Positions 50,832 through 58,721 of a stretch of 64,000 bases of DNA are shown one piece after another. A program made the position numbers and the translations under genes. Below the pieces are notes generated by a model, which saw nothing but the letters and a program-made list of their open reading frames with translations, made no database searches and was not told the DNA's origin. Within the stretch, counting starts at the first letter, position 1; every line of letters begins with the position of its first letter. The stretch is from JAUVKT01 sp942491535 (GTDB lineage: Bacteria > Bacteroidota > Bacteroidia > Bacteroidales > VadinHA17), in contig CALOBV010000006.1 of the NCBI GenBank assembly GCA_942491535.1, positions 124,001 to 188,000 on the forward strand. The letters are read 5' to 3'.

Positions 50832-52934
50832 TTACAATAATTTTCCTTTAATTGCTTCAATAATCTTTTTACTAGTCTCTACAGGCACTTCGGCATAATG
50901 AGAAAACTCCATTGTTGAAGTTGCTCTTCCCGAAGTCAGGGTTCGCAGTACGGTAACATATCCGAATTTTTCTGCCAGAGGTACTTTTGCTTTGATTATC
51001 CTTGAACCTGCTTTCGATTCCATACCTTCAACCTGTCCTCTTCTTTTGTTAAAATCACCTACCACATCCCCGACATATTCTTCGGGTGTAACTACTTCTG
51101 CCTTCATAATAGGTTCGAGCAGAACCGGTTTACATTTTATGGCTGCATGTCTGAGCGCCTGTTTTGCCGCTATTTCAAATGCCAGTGAATCAGAGTCGAC
51201 AGGATGGTACGAACCGTCCTTGAGTATAACCTTTAGATTTTCGAGTGGGAATCCTGCAAGAGGACCATTAGACATACCAAGTTTGAAACCTTTCTCAACA
51301 GAAGGAATATACTCTTTTGGTATGTTACCACCCTTAATCTGATCAATAAACTGGAGTCCGGTTATACCTTCATCGGCTGGCATCAATTCTACCGAGATAT
51401 CGGCAAATTTACCTCTGCCACCGGTTTGCTTTTTAAATACTTCCCGATGTGCAACCGATATGGTAATGGCCTCTTTGTATGCAACCTGAGGCTGTCCCTG
51501 GTTAATTTCTATCTTAAACTCCCTTTTAAGACGGTCTATCAATATATCCAGGTGTAGTTCACCCATTCCGCTGATAATGGTCTGACCACTATCTTCGTCT
51601 GTTTTTACCTGGAATGTTGGATCTTCTTCGGCCAGCTTACCCAGAGCAATACCAAGCTTATCAATATCTGCCTGGGTTTTGGGCTCAACTGCCACTCCTA
51701 TTACAGGATCCGGAAAATCCATAGATTCAAGCCATATTGGCTTATGTATTGCACACAGTGTGTCACCCGTTTTCAGATTTTTCAATCCTACGGCAGCACA
51801 TATATCACCCGCTGATATGCTATCCTTGGGTGTTTGCTTATTGGCATGCATCTGGAAAAGACGATTAATTCTTTCCTTCTTGCCTGTACGCATATTAAGA
51901 ACCATATCGCCGGTTTTAAGCTCACCCGAATAAACTCTCAGGAATGCCAGTCGTCCAACGAAAGGATCAGTAGCTATTTTGAATGCGAGTGCAGCAAGCG
52001 GCTCGGATGTATTGGGTTCACGTGTATCAACCTCGTCGGTCTTCGGGTTAATACCCTTAACACTGCCAACCTCCAGAGGAGAAGGCAGGTAAGCAATGAT
52101 AGCATCGAGCAATCTTTGCACTCCTTTATTCTTAAATGCAGACCCGCATAAAACAGGAACTGCAATACCATCTATTGTGGATCTCCTCATTACCTTGATC
52201 ATATCCTCGCTGGTAATGGATTCAGGATCCTCAAAATATCTCTCCAGAAGGCTGTCGTCCGCATCTGCTACAGACTCGATAAGTTTGGCTCGCCACTCTT
52301 CGGCTTCAGCCTTAAACTCCTCAGGAATTTCCCGGAGTTCGTAGCGGGTACCCATTGTCTCATCGTCGAACCAGAGTACAGCTTTATTTTCTATCAGGTC
52401 TATAACACCTGTGAAGTTTTCTTCAGAACCCATCGGAATCTGTACCGGGACAGCATTTGAACCAAGCCTCTCGTTAATCTGCTGAACCACTCCGAAGAAA
52501 TCTGCTCCCGCGCGATCCATCTTGTTAACAAAAGCAATTTTTGGCACCCCGTATTTGGTTGCCTGTCTCCATACTGTCTCTGATTGTGGCTCAACACCAC
52601 CAACAGCACAAAATACAGCTATAGCACCATCGAGAACCCTGAGTGATCTTTCAACTTCAACCGTAAAGTCTACATGACCAGGAGTATCTATAATATTAAT
52701 CTTATAGTCTTCCTCCTTGTATTTCCAATAGGCTGTTGTGGCGGCAGAGGTAATGGTTATTCCTCTCTCCTGCTCCTGGATCATCCAGTCCATCTGCGCA
52801 TTACCATCATGAACCTCTCCAATACGGTGAGTACGACCTGTATAGAAGAGTATCCTCTCCGTTGTGGTCGTCTTACCAGCATCGATGTGGGCCATTATGC
52901 CGATGTTACGTGTATGTTCCAAATTCTTTGCCAT
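50832..52934 (-). CDS. fusA: Elongation factor G
   Basis: The protein has 700 residues in five domains. All GTPase motifs are canonical: AHIDAGKTTT, RGITITSA in switch I, DTPGHVDF with the catalytic His, and NKMDR. Domain IV has the GGRGKFADI segment. It translocates tRNA-mRNA and helps recycling. It is the housekeeping copy, in the str group; a divergent paralogue lies at 54335-56491. Confidence 0.97.
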   Translation of the reverse strand: MAKNLEHTRNIGIMAHIDAGKTTTTERILFYTGRTHRIGEVHDGNAQMDWMIQEQERGITITSAATTAYWKYKEEDYKINIIDTPGHVDFTVEVERSLRVLDGAIAVFCAVGGVEPQSETVWRQATKYGVPKIAFVNKMDRAGADFFGVVQQINERLGSNAVPVQIPMGSEENFTGVIDLIENKAVLWFDDETMGTRYELREIPEEFKAEAEEWRAKLIESVADADDSLLERYFEDPESITSEDMIKVMRRSTIDGIAVPVLCGSAFKNKGVQRLLDAIIAYLPSPLEVGSVKGINPKTDEVDTREPNTSEPLAALAFKIATDPFVGRLAFLRVYSGELKTGDMVLNMRTGKKERINRLFQMHANKQTPKDSISAGDICAAVGLKNLKTGDTLCAIHKPIWLESMDFPDPVIGVAVEPKTQADIDKLGIALGKLAEEDPTFQVKTDEDSGQTIISGMGELHLDILIDRLKREFKIEINQGQPQVAYKEAITISVAHREVFKKQTGGRGKFADISVELMPADEGITGLQFIDQIKGGNIPKEYIPSVEKGFKLGMSNGPLAGFPLENLKVILKDGSYHPVDSDSLAFEIAAKQALRHAAIKCKPVLLEPIMKAEVVTPEEYVGDVVGDFNKRRGQVEGMESKAGSRIIKAKVPLAEKFGYVTVLRTLTSGRATSTMEFSHYAEVPVETSKKIIEAIKGKLL

Positions 52935-52952
52935 CTCTGCGCCAGCTATATA

Positions 52953-53429
52953 TTAAAAGCGGAAGTGAGCAAAGGCTTTATTTGCCTCGGCCATCCTGTG
53001 TGTATCCTCTTTCTTCTTAAATGCTCCGCCCTCAAGATTGTAAGCAGCAACTACCTCAGCTGCTAATCTTTCGGCCATATTACGACCGGGACGCTTTCGA
53101 GCAAAAAGTATCAGGTTCTTCATACTAATACTTATCTTCCTGTCAGGGCGTATCTCCATAGGAACCTGGAAGGTAGCGCCTCCAACCCTTCTAGATTTAA
53201 CTTCAACCTGTGGGGTTACATTTTCAAGAGCCTGCTTCCAAATCTCCAGGGGAGATTTTTCATCACTTTTCATCTTCTCTGCAACAATATCCAGAGAATC
53301 GTAAAAGATCTTGAACGCAAGGTCCTTCTTACCACTAAACATCAGATTGTTTACAAACCTGGTTACATACGGATCGTTAAATTTCGGATCCGGTAAAATA
53401 ATCCTCTTCTTTGGTCTTGATTTTCTCAT
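52953..53429 (-). CDS. rpsG: 30S ribosomal protein uS7
   Basis: The protein has 158 residues. It has MRKSRPKKRIILPDPKFNDP, VEVKSRRVGGATFQVPMEI and AFKKKEDTHRMAEANKAF. It nucleates the 30S head and in E. coli represses the str operon. Confidence 0.97.
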   Translation of the reverse strand: MRKSRPKKRIILPDPKFNDPYVTRFVNNLMFSGKKDLAFKIFYDSLDIVAEKMKSDEKSPLEIWKQALENVTPQVEVKSRRVGGATFQVPMEIRPDRKISISMKNLILFARKRPGRNMAERLAAEVVAAYNLEGGAFKKKEDTHRMAEANKAFAHFRF

Positions 53430-53455
53430 TATCTGACTCCTTACATCATTAACAA

Positions 53456-53830
53456 TTACTTCTTAGGCTTCTTCGCACCATACTTCGAACGTCTCTGTGT
53501 ACGACCCTCTACACCTGAAGTGTCAAGGGCACCACGAACAAGGTGATAACGAACACCAGGAAGGTCTTTTACCCTTCCACCCCTTATCAGTACAATAGAG
53601 TGTTCCTGGAGATTGTGACCTTCGCCAGGGATATATGCGTTAACTTCCTTACCGTTTGTAAGCCTTACCCTGGCTACCTTACGCATAGCTGAATTAGGCT
53701 TCTTAGGTGTTGTAGTATAGACACGCACACATACTCCACGTCTTTGCGGACATGAGTCCAGCGCAGGAGCTTTACTTTTATCTATCAGCCTGTTCCTGCC
53801 CTTCCTTACTAATTGTTGTATTGTCGGCAT
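53456..53830 (-). CDS. rpsL: 30S ribosomal protein uS12
   Basis: The protein has 124 residues. TTPKKPNSAMRKVARV carries Lys43 and GRVKDLPGVRYH carries Lys88-Asp89. Both lysines are the streptomycin-sensitive type. It checks codon-anticodon pairing at the decoding site. It is the first gene of the 33-gene superoperon. Confidence 0.97.
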   Translation of the reverse strand: MPTIQQLVRKGRNRLIDKSKAPALDSCPQRRGVCVRVYTTTPKKPNSAMRKVARVRLTNGKEVNAYIPGEGHNLQEHSIVLIRGGRVKDLPGVRYHLVRGALDTSGVEGRTQRRSKYGAKKPKK

Positions 53831-54059
53831 ATATACAATTGTTTATATTAAAATAAGTCTCTGTTCACTATTATGATCCGGAGTTGGGTGTTAAAGCCAT
53901 TCGAAAAGAAATAAGACTTTTCGTTAATCTGCTTCGACATTTACCTGAAAAACGTAAGTTATTTACAGGTTCCTTCCCGATCTCTTTCTAATGATCTCTT
54001 TTTTATAAACTTACATTTAGAAGAAAAAGACCGGTACTCCTGGATTCTAAAATCGGCTG

Positions 54060-54090
54060 CAAAAATAGAGGATAATTTCTTATTTGCCAA
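54060..54090 (-). promoter_or_regulatory. Complete Bacteroidetes-type promoter of the ribosomal superoperon
   Basis: On the minus strand TTG (54090-54088), 20 bp and TATTTTTG (54067-54060) match the -33/-7 consensus. Transcription would start near 54056, about 225 bases before rpsL. Confidence 0.7.
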
Positions 54091-54269
54091 ATTATTTAAA
54101 GTAAAAATTAGAAGTGAGTATGTTTTAATGGTCGGGGTGCGTGGTATGGAGTGCTGGGTGGGGGGTAAGGAGAGATAAATTTCCCCCTTTTCACTTTTTC
54201 TACACCCAGCTCCCTGCACCATGCTCCATGCTATTACATATACCTATTTTATTATAGAAATATTTATGC

Positions 54270-54277
54270 TAATTTTG
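54270..54277 (+). promoter_or_regulatory. -7 box of the second EF-G gene
   Basis: TAATTTTG matches TAnnTTTG, 57 bases upstream of the ATG at 54335. At the -33 distance there is only a TTTA-like sequence. The leader contains AAAACAGATT repeated twice. Confidence 0.5.
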
Positions 54278-54334
54278 TGCGCTAAAAACAGATTAAAAAC
54301 AGATTGTATAACATTATAATAACAGAACTAAGGC

Positions 54335-56491
54335 ATGAAAACTTACCAAACCGGTCAATTTAAGACCATCGCCCTTATTGGCAACTCCGGATCAGGCAAA
54401 ACAACCTTCGCCGAAGCTATGCTTTTTAATGGCAAGGTTATAGAAAGAAGAGGTACTGTAGATGCAAAGAACACTGCTTCAGACTATCGTCCTATTGAGC
54501 AGGAAAACGAAAACTCTCTTTTCTCAACAGTACTTTATACTGAGTTTCAGAATAAGAAAATAAATATTTTCGATACTCCGGGTCTTGACGATTTTAGCGG
54601 TGGTGTAGTATCGTCTTTACATGCAGCTGATTCATGCCTTTTACTGGTGAACGTGCAGAATGGAGTTGAAGTTGGTACAGAGATTCATTTCAGGCATGCA
54701 GAAAAAGCAAATAAACCTGTTATTTTCGTTGTAAATGGACTAGACCATGAAAAAACAAATTTCGATAAGTCAATCGAAATGATGAAAGACCGGTTCGGTG
54801 GAAATGTAACATTGGTACAGTTTCCGGTTAATGAAGGTCCTGGATTCGATTCTGTCGTCGATGTTATTAAAATGAAGATGCTTCAATACCCAAAAGATGG
54901 TGGTGAGGCAAAGCTTGTTGATATTCCTGCAGAGCATGTCGACAAAGCTACTGAGCTACAGAGCGAGCTGATAGAGAAGGCTGCTGAGAACGACGAATCC
55001 CTTATGGAGATATTTTTTGAGAATGATACACTTACTGAAGATGAGATGCGCCAGGGTATTCAGGCAGGTCTGGTTCAAAGAGGTATTTTCCCTGTATTCT
55101 GTACATCCGCAAGAAAAAATGTTGGTGTAGACCGAGTAATGGAATTCGTTATTAATGTTGCGCCTCTGGCATCTGATATGCCTGCATGGACCACCGAGGA
55201 TGGAACAGAAGTAAAATGTGATCCATCTGCGCCAACTCAGATCTTCGTATTCAAAAGTGCAATTGAAGAACATATTGGCGAGATTAATTATTTCAAAGTT
55301 GTATCCGGGACAGTTAAAGAGAACCTGGATGTAAATAACGAAACCACATTCACCAAAGAACGTCTTTCCCAGCTATATGTTTGTGCCGGCAAAAACCGTG
55401 TTAAGGTTTCTGAGTTACATGCAGGTGATATAGGTGCAGCTGTTAAGCTGAAGAACACTAAAACCAATCATACACTTAATGGCGCAGGAGCAAAAGGAAC
55501 CTTTCCGCTTATTGCATTTCCTGAACCAAAATACAGAACAGCAATCAGGCCGCTAAGTGAAGGTGATGATGAGAAACTGGGAGAAGCCCTGAGTCGTATG
55601 CACCAGGAAGATCCTACAATTCTTATTGAATACTCAAAAGAACTTAAGCAAATAATCTTATCGGGACAGGGTGAATATCACCTCAACATTCTGAGATGGC
55701 ACCTTGATAATATATATAAAATTGAAACCGAATTCTGGGCACCTAAGATTCCTTACCGTGAAACAATCACAAAACTTGCTCAGGCCGACTACAGACATAA
55801 GAAACAATCTGGCGGATCTGGTCAGTTTGGTGAGGTACATATGATTATTGAACCATATCTGGAAGGTACTGAACCCAAGACTATGGTTAAAGCCATGGGT
55901 AAAGAATTGAAGATGTCGGTTAGGGATAAGGAACAAATTAAACTTCCATGGGGTGGTGTACTGGAGTTTGTTAACTGTATTGTCGGCGGATCAATAGATG
56001 CCAGATTCCTGCCTGCCATTCAAAAGGGTTTAATGGAAAAAATGGAAGAAGGACCACTTACCGGATCATATGCACGTGATATAAGGGTTTATGTTTATGA
56101 TGGTAAAATGCATCCGGTCGACTCAAATGAGATTTCATTTAAACTGGCAGGACGAAATGCATTTAGCATAGCATTTAAGAACGCAGGAGCCAAGATACTG
56201 GAGCCTGTTTACGATGTTGAGATAAGGGTTCCTGCCGACAGGATGGGTGACGTAATATCAGACCTACAGGGACGACGCGGAATGGTTCTTGGCATGAGTA
56301 GTGAAAAAGGATTTGAAGTAGTTAAAGCCAGGGTGCCTCTCGCTGAGATGAATAAGTACTCTACTGCATTGAGTTCTATTTCAGGCGGGCGAGCTATGTA
56401 TTCAATGAAATTCAGCGAATACGTGCAGGTTCCATCTGATGTTCAGGATGTTGTAATAAAAGCTTACGAAGCCGAGCAGGAAGAAGAATAA
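54335..56491 (+). CDS. Elongation factor G paralogue (EF-G2 type) with degenerate GTPase motifs
   Basis: The protein has 718 residues and aligns with EF-G over all domains. The P-loop is kept (GNSGSGKTT, 16-24). Elsewhere the G domain departs from the housekeeping copy in this window. The switch II motif DTPGHVDF is DTPGLDDF, so Leu84 replaces the catalytic His. The RGIT of switch I is NENS. NKxD is NGLD (134-137). Domain IV keeps the GGSGQFGEV segment, and the C-terminal domains are full length. Bacteroides thetaiotaomicron has an EF-G2 that supports translation without GTPase activity during starvation and gut colonisation; this gene looks like that class. It has its own promoter and terminator. 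Confidence 0.87.
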   Translation: MKTYQTGQFKTIALIGNSGSGKTTFAEAMLFNGKVIERRGTVDAKNTASDYRPIEQENENSLFSTVLYTEFQNKKINIFDTPGLDDFSGGVVSSLHAADSCLLLVNVQNGVEVGTEIHFRHAEKANKPVIFVVNGLDHEKTNFDKSIEMMKDRFGGNVTLVQFPVNEGPGFDSVVDVIKMKMLQYPKDGGEAKLVDIPAEHVDKATELQSELIEKAAENDESLMEIFFENDTLTEDEMRQGIQAGLVQRGIFPVFCTSARKNVGVDRVMEFVINVAPLASDMPAWTTEDGTEVKCDPSAPTQIFVFKSAIEEHIGEINYFKVVSGTVKENLDVNNETTFTKERLSQLYVCAGKNRVKVSELHAGDIGAAVKLKNTKTNHTLNGAGAKGTFPLIAFPEPKYRTAIRPLSEGDDEKLGEALSRMHQEDPTILIEYSKELKQIILSGQGEYHLNILRWHLDNIYKIETEFWAPKIPYRETITKLAQADYRHKKQSGGSGQFGEVHMIIEPYLEGTEPKTMVKAMGKELKMSVRDKEQIKLPWGGVLEFVNCIVGGSIDARFLPAIQKGLMEKMEEGPLTGSYARDIRVYVYDGKMHPVDSNEISFKLAGRNAFSIAFKNAGAKILEPVYDVEIRVPADRMGDVISDLQGRRGMVLGMSSEKGFEVVKARVPLAEMNKYSTALSSISGGRAMYSMKFSEYVQVPSDVQDVVIKAYEAEQEEE

Positions 56492-56532
56492 AATATAACA
56501 AAAGACTCAGGGATAGATTTCCCACCTAAGAG

Positions 56533-56561
56533 GGGTACTGGATAAACCAGTACCCTTTTTT
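56533..56561 (+). terminator. Terminator of the EF-G2 gene
   Basis: GGGTACTGG (56533-56541) and CCAGTACCC (56547-56555) form a perfect 9-bp stem with a 5-base loop, followed by six T residues. Confidence 0.9.
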
Positions 56562-56736
56562 GCTATATCTCTTATTGATCATAAATTACCCCTTATAGGA
56601 TAAAATATACCATTTGTAGAATTTTTTTGTTAATACTCGGTTAAACTGGATATAATTGATGCAGCATTTTTGTGGTTTATTCTACTTTATATAAAGGACA
56701 GTTGTCTTAAAAAATTAATTACCAATAAATGTAATC

Positions 56737-57423
56737 ATGAAAAGAATTATAGTTCCAGGTTTTATTTTATTCCTGTTTACATCATTGACAGGTCATTCTC
56801 AGGTAAAAAATGATGATTTAGTATCATTCTTCGATAAGGCAAAGATGCCAGGCATGATTAAAGAGATAGAGGATACGAAATTCAGTGGAAGTCCATATTT
56901 AAGCGATGATTTCCAGAGCGGTAAAATTAGGTTTACTGATGGAAATGAATTCAATAATATCTTGCTCAGATACAATATTTTTCAGGATCAGTTTGAATTT
57001 ACGAAAGAAAATAATGACTATACTCTGGTAAAGAACCCTGATATCTATCTTGTTACTCTAGGAGAAAGAGTATTTGTTTACAGAGAATTTGAATATAAGG
57101 ATAATAAGGACGCGGGTTATCTGGAGCAGCTGATTGATGGTAAGTATTCGCTCTACTATAAACATAACATACTGCTGAGAGCAATAGAAGATATCGGAGG
57201 CTTCTCAGAAGAAAGCAAACCAACATTCTGGCATCAGAAGCCGGTTATTATGGTGGGCAATACTAATAAAGGGGTCGTGGAAATTAAGGGATCAAAAGAT
57301 ATTATAAATAAATTTCCTGACCTGAGGGATACCATTGATGGTTATAAAGGAAAGAAAAAAATCAAATTCAAGTCCGTAGAAGACTATAAGGAGCTGGTAA
57401 ATTATCTTAACTCACAAAGTTAA
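56737..57423 (+). CDS. Secreted protein of unknown function, first of a tandem paralogous pair
   Basis: The protein has 228 residues with a signal peptide (VPGFILFLFTSLTGHSQ). It shares with the next gene the blocks GSPYLSDDFQSGKI, ILLRYNIFQDQFEF and GYLEQLIDGKYSLYYKH, and a similar C terminus (ELVNYLNSQ). The N-terminal half is probably beta-rich and the end helical. No known domain or catalytic motif is visible. It begins 246 bp after the EF-G2 gene; that gap holds the terminator and AT-rich sequence only. Confidence 0.68.
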   Translation: MKRIIVPGFILFLFTSLTGHSQVKNDDLVSFFDKAKMPGMIKEIEDTKFSGSPYLSDDFQSGKIRFTDGNEFNNILLRYNIFQDQFEFTKENNDYTLVKNPDIYLVTLGERVFVYREFEYKDNKDAGYLEQLIDGKYSLYYKHNILLRAIEDIGGFSEESKPTFWHQKPVIMVGNTNKGVVEIKGSKDIINKFPDLRDTIDGYKGKKKIKFKSVEDYKELVNYLNSQS

Positions 57424-57635
57424 TTTGAATCTAGGATAAGAGGATGAATATTTTTTTGAATATGTACAGTGACTGCTTAAGCTTTTCATGATATCTGCGA
57501 AAAAATCACCTTGCTGAAAATTGAGAATAATATATTTTTCAGGTAATTAAAATTTATCTTTACCTTTTCCTTGGCATTTATCCTGAGGTAACTTTCAGGT
57601 AATATAATTTTTATAAATCCCAATCTGATTATATT

Positions 57636-58328
57636 ATGAATAGAATCATTATACTTTCGTTGATCCTGATTGCAGGCAATTCATTTTCGACATACTCGCA
57701 GGCACAGGTAATAAGCACTGAACTGCAAAATTTCTATGACGATTTTGCATCCCGAAAAATGATGGAGGGGCCTATAGGAGAGGCTTATGATGGAAGTCCT
57801 TACTTAACAGACGAATTTGTGTCAGGAACAATATTCCTGGCAAACGGGGAAGAATACCCTGATATATTATTAAGATATAATGTATATGATGATTTATTCG
57901 AATTAAAGAAAGAAGATAATATCTTTATCATAGACAGGCAGAAGACAGATTACATCTTTAATCTGGGAGACAGGATATTTAGTTATAACAATTATATACT
58001 TAAAGGTCGTGCAACAGAAGGCTACCTTGAGCAGCTGGTCAGGGGAACCTATTCTCTTTACGCTAAGCATATTGTCGTTTTCAGGGAAGGAGAAAAGCCT
58101 GAACCTTTTAAGGAGGCCAGAAAGCCCAAATTTCATATACAAAATCCTGACTTACTGATCGGAAAGGATGATGGCAGTATTGTTGAAATTAAGAGCGCAA
58201 AGGATCTTTATGATAAGTTTAATGATCTTGAAAAATTAATAGAAGAATATACAGGTAACAAGAAACTAAAACTAAAGACAGAACAGGACTATATTGAACT
58301 GGTTAATTTTCTAAACTCAAATCGTTAG
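57636..58328 (+). CDS. Secreted protein of unknown function, second of a tandem paralogous pair
   Basis: The protein has 230 residues with a signal peptide (IILSLILIAGNSFSTYSQ). It is clearly homologous to the previous gene product along its length: GSPYLTDEFVSGTI, ILLRYNVYDDLFEL, GYLEQLVRGTYSLYAKH and ELVNFLNSN. The two arose by tandem duplication but have diverged widely, so the event is not recent. The 212-bp gap between them is AT-rich, and each may have its own promoter. A terminator follows. Confidence 0.68.
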   Translation: MNRIIILSLILIAGNSFSTYSQAQVISTELQNFYDDFASRKMMEGPIGEAYDGSPYLTDEFVSGTIFLANGEEYPDILLRYNVYDDLFELKKEDNIFIIDRQKTDYIFNLGDRIFSYNNYILKGRATEGYLEQLVRGTYSLYAKHIVVFREGEKPEPFKEARKPKFHIQNPDLLIGKDDGSIVEIKSAKDLYDKFNDLEKLIEEYTGNKKLKLKTEQDYIELVNFLNSNR

Positions 58329-58362
58329 TGATAAATTAGATTACTGAACAGGTAATATAAAT

Positions 58363-58390
58363 AAGGATGCAGCCGGGCTGCATCCTTATT
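58363..58390 (+). terminator. Terminator between the paralogous pair and the efflux operon
   Basis: AAGGATGCAGC (58363-58373) pairs perfectly with GCTGCATCCTT (58377-58387) across a three-base loop, followed by ATTTT. It can serve both converging transcripts. Confidence 0.8.
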
Positions 58391-58415
58391 TTACTTTAAG
58401 ATTAAAATTTTAACA

Positions 58416-58710
58416 TCAGACCGATGCAGTAACATCCCATACAAAAGCCCTTGCTCCCACATCGGTATTTATCTCATCCATTATTTTTACGGCATCAAGC
58501 ACTCCCTGTACTTTTTCATCGTCTACAATGCTTAGCGTTGCCGAGTTAATTTCCGGCCAGGTATGTGTTCCCAAGGTGAGGCACTCCTCCCCTGTCTCCT
58601 CTTCCCTTCATATCTGTCCATTGTGAATATCCGCTGATACCCATTTTATTCAATATATATTCCACCTTCTCGGTGTGTGCCTGGTTATATACTATAAATA
58701 TTGCTTTCAT
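58416..58710 (-). pseudogene. PII-like (nitrogen regulatory protein P-II family) protein, frameshifted
   Basis: From ATG 58710 the frame reads MKAIFIVYNQAHTEKVEYIL and on to GGVPHLG, then needs a one-base shift at GGG (58570-58572). After it the next frame gives THTWPEINSATLSIVDDEKV and ends FVWDVTASV at TGA 58416. The combined 97-residue product looks like a small PII/GlnB-like trimer protein, as often found beside Bacteroidetes efflux pumps. Total length is 3n+1, consistent with one extra G. It starts 11 bases after the pump stop codon, so it is the last gene of the RND operon. Decay or a sequencing indel are equally possible. Confidence 0.68.
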
Positions 58711-58721
58711 TATTTTTAAGT

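Larger units (their letters stand above)
53831..54334. other. Divergent intergenic region between rpsL and the second EF-G gene
   Basis: This 504-bp gap holds the rpsL promoter (54060-54090) and the second EF-G promoter (54270-54277). The rpsL transcript would have a leader of about 225 bases, long enough for attenuation, with a direct repeat of AAGAGATC around 53988-54003. No leader peptide or known ribosomal-protein binding site is recognisable. Between 54120 and 54235 there is G- and C-rich simple sequence resembling GGAGTGCTGGGTG and its near-complement. I see no protein gene. Confidence 0.55.

Noticed and set aside
53959..54222. 87-codon minus-strand frame upstream of rpsL
   Set aside because: It overlaps the rpsL promoter and leader, has no RNA or protein features I recognise and a composition like simple sequence.
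50832..56491. Recent duplication of fusA
   Set aside because: The two EF-G proteins are too different, and the second has its own motif set; it is an old paralogue class, not a new copy.
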